From the NCBI RefSeq assembly GCF_026015295.1, contig NZ_JAPDUW010000001.1, positions 1,922,001 to 1,986,000 of the forward strand: 64,000 bases of DNA. The letters are read 5' to 3'. A model generated the notes under the pieces. It did no database searches and was not told the origin of the DNA. It saw only the letters and a program-made list of their open reading frames with translations. Position numbers and translations under genes: made by a program. The stretch is from Segatella copri (GTDB taxonomy: Bacteria; Bacteroidota; Bacteroidia; Bacteroidales; Bacteroidaceae). This document shows positions 7,257-15,272 of the stretch, piece after piece (position 1 is the stretch's first letter; every line of letters starts with the position of its first letter).

Positions 7257-8393
7257 ATGACATACGAATTTTTGCAATCATACTGGTGGTTCCTCGTATC
7301 ATTATTAGGAGCCCTGCTGGTGTTTCTCATGTTTGTACAGGGAGCCAACACCTTGATTTTCTGTTTGGGAAAAACGGAAGAAGAGCGTCGCCTCATCATC
7401 AACTCTACGGGGCGAAAATGGGAGTTCACCTTCACCACGCTCGTCACCTTCGGCGGAGCCTTCTTCGCCTCGTTCCCGCTGTTCTACAGCACCAGTTTCG
7501 GCGGAGCCTACTGGCTGTGGATGATCATCCTGTTCTCGTTTGTGATTCAAGCCGTGAGCTATGAATTCCAGAACAAGATAGGTAATTTTCTTGGACCGAA
7601 GACCTTTCAGATCTGCCTCATCATCAACGGCATCGTGGGTCCGCTGCTTCTTGGCGGAGCCGTAGCCACCTTCTTCAACGGCAGCAATTTCCTGATAGAC
7701 AAGGGCAATATTACCAACAGTCTGCAACCCGTCATCAGCCGCTGGGCAAACGCCAGTCATGGTCTTGATGCCCTGCTCGACCCATGGAACGTGGTGCTGG
7801 GACTTGCCGTACTGATGCTAGCCCGCATTCTGGGCATGCTCTACATCAAGAACAACATCGAGCACCAGCAGATTCAGGAGCGCTGTACCCGCCAGTTGCC
7901 ATGGAATGCCCTCCTCTTCCTATTGTTCTTCCTGTCATCCCTCATCAGATTGATGATAAAGGACGGATTCAGCACTTCTTCTTCCGGCATTACGATAGAG
8001 AGCATGAAGTATCTTCACAATCTTCTGGAGATGCCAATCTTGCTTGTAATATTATTAATAGGTGTAGTACTCGTTCTTTTCGGCATTTTCAAGTCATCGA
8101 GGAGCGTGCAGTATAGAAAGGGAATCTGGTTTACGGGCATCGGAACCGTGCTTACCGTGTTGGTTCTGCTGCTGATAGCCGGCTGGAACAATACCGCCTA
8201 CTATCCGTCGAACATCGACCTTCAGAGTTCGCTCACCCTCGCCAACAGCTGTAGCAGCGAGTTCACGCTCCGCACCATGGCGATAGTTTCCCTCCTCATC
8301 CCGTTCGTCCTCGCCTACATCGTCTTTGCCTGGCGCGCCATCGACCGCAAGCGCATCACGCAGGAAGAGATAGAGCAGGGAGAAGCGTATTAA
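7257..8393 (+). CDS. cydB: Cytochrome bd quinol oxidase subunit II
   Basis: A 378-residue membrane protein with about eight to nine predicted helices. The N-terminus YEFLQSYWWFLVSLLGALLVFLMFVQGANTL is the CydB hallmark, with GANTL corresponding to the usual FDLG/GANTL stretch. The charged segment GKTEEERRLIINSTGRKWEFTFTTLVTFGGAFFASFPLFYSTSFGG is typical of the subunit. It forms the heterodimer with CydA. The 53-bp gap from cydA contains a repeated AACTTAAGAT. A perfect hairpin follows at 8447-8471. Confidence 0.95.
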   Translation: MTYEFLQSYWWFLVSLLGALLVFLMFVQGANTLIFCLGKTEEERRLIINSTGRKWEFTFTTLVTFGGAFFASFPLFYSTSFGGAYWLWMIILFSFVIQAVSYEFQNKIGNFLGPKTFQICLIINGIVGPLLLGGAVATFFNGSNFLIDKGNITNSLQPVISRWANASHGLDALLDPWNVVLGLAVLMLARILGMLYIKNNIEHQQIQERCTRQLPWNALLFLLFFLSSLIRLMIKDGFSTSSSGITIESMKYLHNLLEMPILLVILLIGVVLVLFGIFKSSRSVQYRKGIWFTGIGTVLTVLVLLLIAGWNNTAYYPSNIDLQSSLTLANSCSSEFTLRTMAIVSLLIPFVLAYIVFAWRAIDRKRITQEEIEQGEAY

Positions 8394-8446
8394 AAAAGGC
8401 AGAAAAAGCCTTATTGAAAAGGCATGGAAAGCCTATTAAATATGAT

Positions 8447-8471
8447 CCACACGCCCTGAAAGGGCGTGTGG
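8447..8471. terminator. Perfect 11-bp hairpin after cydB
   Basis: CCACACGCCCT (8447-8457) and AGGGCGTGTGG (8461-8471) pair perfectly around GAA. No T-tract follows, so it may act as a transcription block or an mRNA 3'-end stabiliser rather than a classical intrinsic terminator. Confidence 0.6.
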
Positions 8472-8509
8472 AGAAGACGTCCCATCAAACAAAAATCTGT
8501 AACCAATCT

Positions 8510-8540
8510 TTTGTCTTTCTAAATAAAAGCAGTATCTTTG
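8510..8540 (+). promoter_or_regulatory. Promoter of pabB
   Basis: TTTG (8510-8513), 19-bp spacer, TATCTTTG (8533-8540). With a start about 7 nt downstream, transcription begins at or next to the ATG at 8546, so the mRNA would be essentially leaderless. Confidence 0.7.
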
Positions 8541-8545
8541 CAGAC

Positions 8546-9691
8546 ATGAAACAGAAAATCATAGATAAAATCAACCGATTGGCAAGCCAGAAAGAGCCTT
8601 TTCTCTTTGTCATCAACTACCAGGCAGACGAGGCCTTCATCCGCAAGCTATCAGATATAAATCCCGAAGAATGCCTCTTCGATTTTGAAGGAAGAGGAAA
8701 CCTTTCTCATGCCTGGAAAGAGACTTGGAAGGAAGAGACTTCGGAGACCACCTGGCAGATAGAGCCCCCACTTTACGAGGATTACGAGCGAAGCTTCAAC
8801 ATCGTGAAGAGCAACATTATGGCGGGCAACAGCTATCTTACGAATCTCACCAACCGGGTTCCCGTGAGCTGCAATCTTTCATTAGAAGAAATTTTCCATC
8901 GTGCAAAAGGGAAGTATAAACTGCTGCTCAGAAGAAAGAGAACTCAAGCAGAAGATAAAGCTCATCTGAAAGAAGAAGCACAGAATAAAGCTCATCTGAA
9001 AGAAGAGAACATAGAAGAGAATTTCACCCCCTTCGTCTGCTTTTCGCCCGAAACCTTCGTCAGAATCAAGGGCGGAAGAATCTACTCCTATCCCATGAAG
9101 GGAACCCTGGATGCATCCCTCCCCAATGCCGAAAAGCTGCTGATGGAAGACCGGAAAGAGGCGGCAGAACACGCCACCATCGTAGATCTGATAAGAAACG
9201 ACCTGAGCCGGGTGGCAGAAGATGTAAGGGTAGATAAATACCGTTACGTCGACGTGCTGCACACCAACAAGGGCGACATCCTGCAAACCAGTTCAGAAAT
9301 CAGCGGTCGCCTGCCCGAAGATTCCCCCCACCATCTGGGCGAAATCCTCGATGCCCAGCTCCCAGCCGGTTCCATCACGGGTGCCCCGAAAGATAAAACC
9401 ATGCAGATTATCCAAGAGGCAGAAGGCTACGACCGCGGCTTCTACACGGGCATCATGGGAATCTACGACCAGGGCGAACTCAACTCCGCCGTCATGATAA
9501 GATTCATAGAAGAAGAAACTTCGCCGGTTGATTTTGAAGCCGACGGAGAAAAGAATTTCAAGGCAAACGAAGGAAAGAAGCCGAAGGAAAGCCGAAAATT
9601 GTATTTCAAGGCAGGCGGCGGCATCACTTCGAAGAGCGATTGCCGGAGGGAATACGAGGAAGTGATTCAGAAAATCTACCTTCCGTTTTAA
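8546..9691 (+). CDS. pabB: Aminodeoxychorismate synthase component I
   Basis: A 381-residue chorismate-binding enzyme. It shows NSYLTNLTNRVPV, the MKGTLDA motif, DLIRNDLSRVAEDVRVDKYRYVDVLHT and the core LPAGSITGAPKDKTMQIIQEAEGYDRGFYTGIMG. These are shared by PabB, TrpE and isochorismate synthases; the length and the following pabC-like gene favour PabB. It converts chorismate and ammonia to 4-amino-4-deoxychorismate for folate. The frame is open upstream to 8414, but that extension would cross the cydB hairpin and the pabB promoter, so I take the ATG at 8546. Two low-complexity inserts interrupt conserved blocks: one with a duplicated KAHLKEE (about residues 136-156) and one rich in Lys, Glu and Ala before LYFKAGGGI. 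No glutamine amidotransferase gene (pabA) is adjacent. Confidence 0.88.
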   Translation: MKQKIIDKINRLASQKEPFLFVINYQADEAFIRKLSDINPEECLFDFEGRGNLSHAWKETWKEETSETTWQIEPPLYEDYERSFNIVKSNIMAGNSYLTNLTNRVPVSCNLSLEEIFHRAKGKYKLLLRRKRTQAEDKAHLKEEAQNKAHLKEENIEENFTPFVCFSPETFVRIKGGRIYSYPMKGTLDASLPNAEKLLMEDRKEAAEHATIVDLIRNDLSRVAEDVRVDKYRYVDVLHTNKGDILQTSSEISGRLPEDSPHHLGEILDAQLPAGSITGAPKDKTMQIIQEAEGYDRGFYTGIMGIYDQGELNSAVMIRFIEEETSPVDFEADGEKNFKANEGKKPKESRKLYFKAGGGITSKSDCRREYEEVIQKIYLPF

Positions 9692-9726
9692 ATCCACCTT
9701 TCATATTAGGAAAAATAAAAGAGATT

Positions 9727-10338
9727 ATGAAACAGCAATTTGTAGAAACAATAAAGATCAAGAACGGCAAGGCTCTGGCCCTGCCCTATCATCAGGCAAG
9801 AATGGAGAGAACCATCCGCAGGTTCTTTCCAACCCTCGCATCTGAAGAAATAAAACTCTCATCCCTCATTTCCCCAAAAGAGGAAATGAACCTTTACAAG
9901 GCACGAGTGGTTTATGGCATCCAGGGCGTGGAAACCATCGAGTACGCCCCCTACAAGATGAAGGAGATTCATTCCCTCAAGGTGGTAGAGGATAATAATA
10001 TCGACTACACCTATAAGAGCACAGACCGAAGTGCGCTCAACGCCCTGGTAGCCCAGAAGGACGATTGCGATGAAATCATCATTGTAAAGAACGGGCTCAT
10101 TACCGATACCTCCTTCACCAATCTCGCCCTTTTTGATGGCAACAGATGGCTCACCCCCAAGCATCCCCTGCTCCAGGGAACCAAGCGTGCCCAGCTCCTG
10201 GAAGCCGGCATCATCCAGGAAGCCGACCTCACACCAGAAGACCTCAAAAAGGCGGAAAAAGTGAGTCTCTTCAACGCTATGATAGATTTCGGAGAGCGTG
10301 AAGTAACCAAGATTTTCCTACCGGATCAAACTGATTAA
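9727..10338 (+). CDS. pabC: Aminotransferase class IV, probable aminodeoxychorismate lyase
   Basis: A 203-residue fold-type IV PLP protein, shorter than E. coli PabC (269 aa). Visible blocks are LPYHQARMERTIRRFFP near the start, YKARVVYG, YKSTDRSALNALVAQ (Lys97 is the probable PLP lysine) and GLITDTSFTNLALFDGNRWLTP with the TS/TN phosphate-binding type signature, then LLQGTKRAQLLEAG. I start at the ATG at 9727, which lies in the gap after pabB (35 bp); an upstream in-frame start at 9640 would overlap pabB. Coupled to pabB it would release pyruvate from aminodeoxychorismate to give p-aminobenzoate. A branched-chain-aminotransferase-like activity cannot be excluded. Confidence 0.8.
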   Translation: MKQQFVETIKIKNGKALALPYHQARMERTIRRFFPTLASEEIKLSSLISPKEEMNLYKARVVYGIQGVETIEYAPYKMKEIHSLKVVEDNNIDYTYKSTDRSALNALVAQKDDCDEIIIVKNGLITDTSFTNLALFDGNRWLTPKHPLLQGTKRAQLLEAGIIQEADLTPEDLKKAEKVSLFNAMIDFGEREVTKIFLPDQTD

Positions 10339-10363
10339 ACCCACAATTATAAAGAAAGAAATC

Positions 10364-11176
10364 CTACAGCTCTATCACCTCCAAATCATCCGGAACGAAG
10401 ATTCTACCCTTGAAGTTCTTGGCAGCTTCACGGGTATAATTTTCTTTACGATTTGCGAGCGTTTTCTCCTCCGTATGATACAGGATAAGATTCTTCACGC
10501 CCAGTTCCTCCGCCAGTTTTCCGGCATCAAGCGCCGTACTGTGGCATTTCTCATAAGGCTTGAACGTATCGCGGTCGGCATAGAGACAGAACGCCTCACA
10601 CATCATCCAGTCAGCCCCCACTATGTAGCGTCGGTTCTGCTCGTTATAAGGTTCATCGCCCAGGCATGCCAAGACCAAAGGCTTACCCGATTCATCAGAA
10701 GAAGGCAGCTCAGCTCGGAATCCGAACTGTTTTTCCTTAGCAGACTGAATATCAAAGCATTCCAGCTTTATATCCCCCACTTCGAAACAATCGCCATCTT
10801 CCAGTTGATGGAACACCACCCTTTCAGCCACCTTAGCCAGCTGCTTCTTGGCAAGAATCATGTCGATGATGGTCTTGATCACCTTCATCACCTTGTCGTT
10901 TCCATACACATGCAGCAATCCCTCATAACCCTTACATTGTGCCACCATACGGATTACCCAGATCACACCCAACACATGGTCGGTATGCGCATGGGTAACG
11001 AAGAGGTGACGAATGTCAGAAATCTGAACATTCACCTTCTTCAGCTGCGCCAATATTCCGTTTCCTCCTCCCGCATCCACCAGCATCAGGGTACTGGGAG
11101 TCTTGAGCAGAAAACAGGTGTTATAAATCTGGGAAACCGTAGCATTTCCCGTTCCGAGCATCGTTATTTTATTCAT
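10364..11176 (-). CDS. Metallo-beta-lactamase-fold hydrolase, RNase Z-like
   Basis: A 270-residue protein starting MNKITMLGTGNATVSQIYNTCFLL. The metal-binding motif THAHTDHVLGV is intact, LVDAGGGNG provides the preceding Asp, and a downstream ADWMMCEAFCL plus HTEEK supply further ligands. The overall order resembles tRNase Z and related MBL hydrolases, but the protein is somewhat divergent, so the natural substrate (tRNA 3' trailer or a small ester) is not certain. The frame is open further upstream to 11275, but the predicted promoter at 11273-11303 excludes that longer start. It is convergent with pabC. Confidence 0.8.
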   Translation of the reverse strand: MNKITMLGTGNATVSQIYNTCFLLKTPSTLMLVDAGGGNGILAQLKKVNVQISDIRHLFVTHAHTDHVLGVIWVIRMVAQCKGYEGLLHVYGNDKVMKVIKTIIDMILAKKQLAKVAERVVFHQLEDGDCFEVGDIKLECFDIQSAKEKQFGFRAELPSSDESGKPLVLACLGDEPYNEQNRRYIVGADWMMCEAFCLYADRDTFKPYEKCHSTALDAGKLAEELGVKNLILYHTEEKTLANRKENYTREAAKNFKGRIFVPDDLEVIEL

Positions 11177-11272
11177 CTTTTCGTTATTTTTCGTTATGAT
11201 ATCTATTTTCCGTTCACTCCAATCTCTCTTTCCCGAATTATTCCCATCATAAAAAGAGCAGATTTTCAAGCA

Positions 11273-11303
11273 CAAAACTACTCATTTTCTGATAAACCAC
11301 CAA
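11273..11303 (-). promoter_or_regulatory. Promoter of the MBL-fold gene
   Basis: Minus strand TTG (11301-11303), 20-bp spacer, TAGTTTTG (11273-11280); leader about 90 nt. Confidence 0.6.
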
Positions 11304-11320
11304 GAAAAAGCCCCGAAAAC

Positions 11321-11352
11321 TTTGCTTATTCCAAATAATAATCTTAACTTTG
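11321..11352 (+). promoter_or_regulatory. Strong-looking promoter pointing into a non-coding region
   Basis: TTTG (11321-11324), 20-bp spacer, TAACTTTG (11345-11352). No intact gene follows on this strand for almost 1 kb. It may drive a small RNA or be a leftover promoter of the decayed element downstream. Confidence 0.55.
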
Positions 11353-11444
11353 CGGCATAAAAGGTAGGTCCATGCTTGCCGGGTACTCTGCAAAGGCATA
11401 AGAAAAGGTTATTTTTCAAGCACGCAGCAAAGATAGGAAATCAT

Positions 11445-11681
11445 TCAGCGGCAGGGGTAAAAACTGATAAAACGGAGTCGAGGCTTTCTAGAGGAAATGG
11501 GGACTTCGGGGGTGCCGGTAACAGGATCAAAACAGAAATGATTTTCGGGCAAGCGTTCCAGTTCCAGTTGTTCCAATTGTTCCAAATAGGTTTTCATAGG
11601 ACAATATTCCTTTATAGAGACTATATAACTACTTAATATATAGATAGTTATATATACAAGAAGGTGGAATAGAACGCTCAA
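11445..11681 (-). CDS. Doubtful small ORF overlapping a large inverted repeat
   Basis: A 78-codon frame whose middle reads KTYLEQLEQLELERLPENHF; the Leu/Glu/Gln repeats come from the GTTCCA-rich left arm of the inverted repeat at 11552. A hydrophobic N-terminus (LFHLLVYITIYILSSYIV) is encoded by the AT-rich loop. I know no family for it. It may be a remnant of a mobile element rather than a gene. Confidence 0.2.
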   Translation of the reverse strand: MSVLFHLLVYITIYILSSYIVSIKEYCPMKTYLEQLEQLELERLPENHFCFDPVTGTPEVPISSRKPRLRFISFYPCR

Positions 11682-11714
11682 AAAATTAATTGGAACAACT
11701 GGAACTGGAACGCT
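11552..11714. repeat. Perfect 27-bp inverted repeat with 109-bp loop
   Basis: The left arm 11552-11578 (starts AGCGTTCCAG, contains tandem GTTCCA units) is the exact reverse complement of the right arm 11688-11714. Inside the loop is a second inverted repeat, TATATAACTA (11622-11631) with TAGTTATATA (11645-11654). The symmetry could be the end structure of a decayed transposable element or a large RNA hairpin. Confidence 0.8.
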
Positions 11715-11779
11715 CCGCCAACCCCACTTCTCTCTAAAAGGCTCATAATCAATAAATTATATAGAAATATAGACTAAGA

Positions 11780-12168
11780 ATTTGAAGTACAATATCCCCA
11801 TTTCAACCGCTCCGACGATGAAAAAGCCGGGAAAAGGCATCGAATAGGTGCAACTTTTGCTCTCTCAGGCATCAAAAGACATGCAGGAACCCTTATTTCC
11901 GATGCTCTTCCCGATACTCGAAGTGGAGATAAATGGGGCTATTTTTCAGTATTCCGCCCTCAATTAGGGGAAATCATACCGTATGAAGACCTATCTTGTT
12001 GCCGATTCGGGCTATAATAAGGAACAACTGTCCAACATCGCTGAAACTATCTGTCCCAACTTCCGTGAATACGAAGAAACGAGATTGGAGAAAAATGTTC
12101 CGCAATCGCATGGTATCGCACGCTATCGCACAACTGACAAAACGGGATTTCGTATCTTTGCATCGTGA
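11780..12168 (+). pseudogene. Decayed fragment resembling a Bacteroidales mobile-element protein (DUF3987-like)
   Basis: One reading frame runs across this stretch but is broken by in-frame TAG codons at 11845-11847 and 11965-11967. Its segments read SQASKDMQEPLFPMLFPILE, then INGAIFQYSALN, then, after the second stop, LVADSGYNKEQLSNIAE followed by ICPNFREYEE. From memory these resemble consecutive blocks of a large DUF3987-type protein carried by Bacteroidales mobile elements (…ADSGxxKGQLSN…). The last ATG-led piece (11983-12168) could look like a 61-codon gene but is only the tail of the fragment. After about 12110 the similarity stops, so the right end is probably truncated. Confidence 0.5.
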
Positions 12169-12253
12169 TTCAGAAAGCGCGCAAAATCACTTGCCCAGTT
12201 GGAGAAAAAAATCTCCCTAATTGGGAAAATAAAAAGGCCTGATTTAACCCGAT

Positions 12254-12295
12254 AAAAAAAGAGCCCCCAATGCGGGAAAAACATCAGGGGCTTTT
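12254..12295 (-). terminator. Intrinsic terminator of the SLC13 gene
   Basis: On the minus strand an AAAAGCCCC arm pairs with GGGGCTCTTTTTTT after a loop of about 19 nt, leaving a clear U-tract. It lies 19 bp beyond the SLC13 stop codon. Confidence 0.75.
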
Positions 12296-12314
12296 ATTTT
12301 GATATCAAAAATCC

Positions 12315-14177
12315 TTAGTAAGGAAAAAGGAGCGGAAGAACGAAGGTCATCACAACGCCGATGATAATCTGCAACGGCAAACCTACCTTCACGTAATCCG
12401 TAAACGTATAGCCACCCGCCTTCATCACCAGCGCATTAGGAGGCGTGGAGAACGGAGAGGCAAAGCACATGCTGGCACCCAACGTAACCGCAAAGAGGAA
12501 GGAATAAGGACTCACACCTACCTGCCGGGCCGCCACCAGGGCAATAGGAGCCATCAGCACAGCCGTGGCAGTATTGCTGATAAACATCGTCATCAGAGAA
12601 GTGGTGAAGTAGATACCTGCCAAGAGAGCTGTAGGTCCCATCGAACCCAAACTCTCTACCAGCCCCTGAGATACCAAGGCAGAAGCACCCGTCTTCTCAA
12701 GCGCCGTAGACATCGGCATCATGGCGGCTATCAGCACGATGCTCTCCCAGTTGATGGTCTTGTAAGCCGCCTCCACATTCCGGAAACAACCGGCAAAGAC
12801 GGTCAGCAGTCCGGCGATGATGACCGCCGTGACCGGAGCCACAGGAATGAAATCGAATACCATCATCGCAATCATCAGCAGCATGATGGCAGCCGCCACA
12901 GGCGCCTTATAATCCAAGAGCACCTTGTCGGCAGTCTTCTCTGGCTGGTCGATAACCACCCAGTTGCTCGTATCGGTAGCCAAATGAGCCAGATTGGTCC
13001 ATTCGCCCTGCACCAGGAGCATATCGCCCACATGCAGTTTGGTGGCTATCAGATTGTCGGTAATATATTCATCGCCACGCTTTACGCCCAGCACGTTGAT
13101 GCCGAATCGCTTGCGCAGGTTGGCATCGCCTATGCGCAGACCGGCAAAATTAGACGTAGGCATCACCACGATTTCGGTCAGTCCCAGGTCGTAGAAATCA
13201 ATCTTCACATCCTTCATCTTCCTGAGGCCGTAATCGCTGGCAAAGCGTTTCATCTTCTCCTCCTCACCTATTATATATAAGGTATCGTGAACCTGAATGG
13301 TGCTGCTGCTCTTCGCCATGTTCTGGCTCACATCCTTCACCAGTCCCAGTCGTGATTTCTTCTCGTTTCTTATCTCGATGATACTCACGCCATATTTCTT
13401 CTGGATGCTCAGATCCTTCAGGGTTTTGCCCACGATATCCATCTGCTCGCCATTCTCGTCGATTGCGGCAGAAGGGCGGCGGCTAGGCACGATGTAGCGA
13501 TGCAGATTATCGAGCAGCTGATATTCGTCTACCAGGTCATCAAGCGATTTGCCCTGCTTCTTTTTCTTACCGCTCTGCTTTTTACTGAGGAAGATTTTGC
13601 TGAGCGGCATGAGCACGATGATGCCGATGGCGATGACGATGATGCCCACAGGGAAGAAGCTGAAGAAGGCAAGCGGCTGATAACCGCTCTCGGTCAATAC
13701 TTCATCGATAACCAGGTTGGGCGGCGTACCGATGAGAGTAAGCATTCCGCCCAGACTTCCGGCAAAGGCGAGCGGCATGAGGAAACGCGACGACTGCATG
13801 CCCGAGCCCGCAGCTATGCTCATGATGATAGGCATCATGAGGGCCACCGTTCCGGTATTGCTCACGAAGGCGCCGATAAAGGAGGTTACGAGCATTACGA
13901 GCAGGAAGGTGATGGTTTCGTTGCCGCGCGAGAGCGCCATGAGTTTATTGCCCGTAAGCTTGGCAAGTCCGGTCTGCATGATAGCTCCACCCACCACGAA
14001 GAGTCCTATCATCATGATGACGATGGGCGAAGAGAAGCCCGCCAGCGCCTCGGCAGGTGTCAGGATACCCAGAACCAGGAGTGCAGCCAGGGCGGTAAGC
14101 GCCACGATGTCGGCCCTCACCCTGCCCCAGATGAATAGGGCTACCGTAATAACCAATATGATAAGTGTTGTTGTCAT
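12315..14177 (-). CDS. SLC13-type anion permease with TrkA-C domains
   Basis: A 620-residue membrane protein. The N-terminal half has about five to six helices and the motif SNTGTVALMMPI plus LIGTPPNLVI, typical of the divalent-anion:sodium symporter/citrate-sulfate (SLC13) superfamily. A soluble middle part (about residues 215-380) contains two TrkA-C-like domains with LYIIGEEEKMKRF and VLGVKRGDEYI. The C-terminal half repeats the transporter motifs (SNTATAVLMAPIAL, FSTPPNALVM). It probably imports a dicarboxylate or an inorganic anion such as sulfate. It follows the AraC gene on the same strand after 33 bp, so they may be co-transcribed, and is followed by a strong terminator. Confidence 0.88.
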   Translation of the reverse strand: MTTTLIILVITVALFIWGRVRADIVALTALAALLVLGILTPAEALAGFSSPIVIMMIGLFVVGGAIMQTGLAKLTGNKLMALSRGNETITFLLVMLVTSFIGAFVSNTGTVALMMPIIMSIAAGSGMQSSRFLMPLAFAGSLGGMLTLIGTPPNLVIDEVLTESGYQPLAFFSFFPVGIIVIAIGIIVLMPLSKIFLSKKQSGKKKKQGKSLDDLVDEYQLLDNLHRYIVPSRRPSAAIDENGEQMDIVGKTLKDLSIQKKYGVSIIEIRNEKKSRLGLVKDVSQNMAKSSSTIQVHDTLYIIGEEEKMKRFASDYGLRKMKDVKIDFYDLGLTEIVVMPTSNFAGLRIGDANLRKRFGINVLGVKRGDEYITDNLIATKLHVGDMLLVQGEWTNLAHLATDTSNWVVIDQPEKTADKVLLDYKAPVAAAIMLLMIAMMVFDFIPVAPVTAVIIAGLLTVFAGCFRNVEAAYKTINWESIVLIAAMMPMSTALEKTGASALVSQGLVESLGSMGPTALLAGIYFTTSLMTMFISNTATAVLMAPIALVAARQVGVSPYSFLFAVTLGASMCFASPFSTPPNALVMKAGGYTFTDYVKVGLPLQIIIGVVMTFVLPLLFPY

Positions 14178-14210
14178 GTTTTGAAAATTTTTATGTTATA
14201 ATTACTGTAT

Positions 14211-15086
14211 TCATTCTCTCACCTGCTGCGGCGTCATTCCGGTATGTTTCTTGAAATAGCGGCAGAAGAAGCTGGCATCAGCAAAATGATATTCCCATGC
14301 CATCTCCTTGATGCTCTCGGCGGAGCGCTTGAGCTGCATCTTCAGCTGGAGCACCACATACTGGTCGATGATGATTTTGGGCGTATGACCCGTTACCTGT
14401 CTCACGATATTCGAAAGATACTTGGAGGTGATGTTCATCTGCTCGGCATAATAGTTGACATCTCTCGATTTCTTGTAATCGCGTTCCATGAGCATCATGA
14501 AGCGGTTGAAGAGTTCCCTCACCCTGTAAGATTTCACCTCGTCGGGGCAGTTCTGCGGATTGCGTTGCAGATATTCGTGGAACCCTATGAAGAAGGCCTT
14601 GAGCTGATAGAGTACCAGCTGCGAGATGCAGGTACAGTCGTGCTGCTCGAAATAGAGTCTGAGGAGAGAAAACATGCTCTCGATGATATGGGTAACCACG
14701 GGCGAATTCTGCCGGCATCGGTCCTCACGCAGAGCAGAATAAACCGTCTGTTCCAGTTGCAGACTGGCTTCGCGCAGCAGAGACGGATTATATTTCAGCA
14801 TCTCCACTTCGAAGGCAGAAGCATTCATTCCGGCACAAGCATCCCCCTCGCAGGAAGCAGAAGGCTCCATCTTCTTCACCTCTACCACATCATTCGGAAA
14901 CAGGGTGATGACGGCTCCCTCATAGAGATCCCAATCCTTATAATTCACATTCAGCACGGCCCTGCCCTTGCGGCAAAGGAGAATGGCTCCATAGGTCAAT
15001 ACCTGTGGACCCTCCTGCCACTCGCTTAAATCGGAGCAGAAAAGACTGGCCTCCTGATAACTGTTCAGTTCTGATAATTCTATCAT
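14211..15086 (-). CDS. AraC-family transcriptional regulator
   Basis: A 291-residue protein. Residues 1-180 form a cupin-like sensor (KDWDLYEGAVITLFPNDVVEV), and the C-terminal 100 residues carry the double helix-turn-helix: YYAEQMNITSKYLSNIVRQVTGHTPKIIIDQYV followed by SIKEMAWEYHFADASFFCRYFKKHTGMTPQQVRE. It lies head-to-head with the TolC-HlyD-MFS efflux operon, which makes that operon the most probable target. The downstream SLC13 gene may be in the same transcript. The ligand cannot be inferred. Confidence 0.9.
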   Translation of the reverse strand: MIELSELNSYQEASLFCSDLSEWQEGPQVLTYGAILLCRKGRAVLNVNYKDWDLYEGAVITLFPNDVVEVKKMEPSASCEGDACAGMNASAFEVEMLKYNPSLLREASLQLEQTVYSALREDRCRQNSPVVTHIIESMFSLLRLYFEQHDCTCISQLVLYQLKAFFIGFHEYLQRNPQNCPDEVKSYRVRELFNRFMMLMERDYKKSRDVNYYAEQMNITSKYLSNIVRQVTGHTPKIIIDQYVVLQLKMQLKRSAESIKEMAWEYHFADASFFCRYFKKHTGMTPQQVRE

Positions 15087-15113
15087 AAATACCTTTTATT
15101 CGCTTTTTGTGTG

Positions 15114-15121
15114 CAAATATA
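15114..15121 (-). promoter_or_regulatory. -7 box of the AraC gene
   Basis: TATATTTG on the minus strand, 28 bp before the ATG at 15086. No TTG sits at the ideal distance upstream. Confidence 0.5.
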
Positions 15122-15209
15122 CGGAAATAATGTGAGAAAAAAGAACTTTTGTTCCGAAAAAATCCATGCGGCACGAAAAATTTAAAACGGATATTCGCCA
15201 AAATCGCCG

Positions 15210-15217
15210 TACCTTTG
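15210..15217 (+). promoter_or_regulatory. -7 box of the efflux operon
   Basis: TACCTTTG at 15210-15217 with no recognisable TTG at the -33 position, which would fit activator dependence on the divergent AraC protein. Confidence 0.5.
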
Positions 15218-15272
15218 CACCCGAATTCATGAGATAACAGATTTATAAAGAATAATAATAACAGATTTTTGA

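Noticed and set aside
8414-8545. Longer N-terminus for PabB
   Set aside because: The extension crosses a perfect hairpin and a full promoter; the conserved protein begins at 8546.
11983-12168. 61-codon gene
   Set aside because: Its frame continues the upstream stop-interrupted fragment, so it is the end of a pseudogene, not an independent gene.
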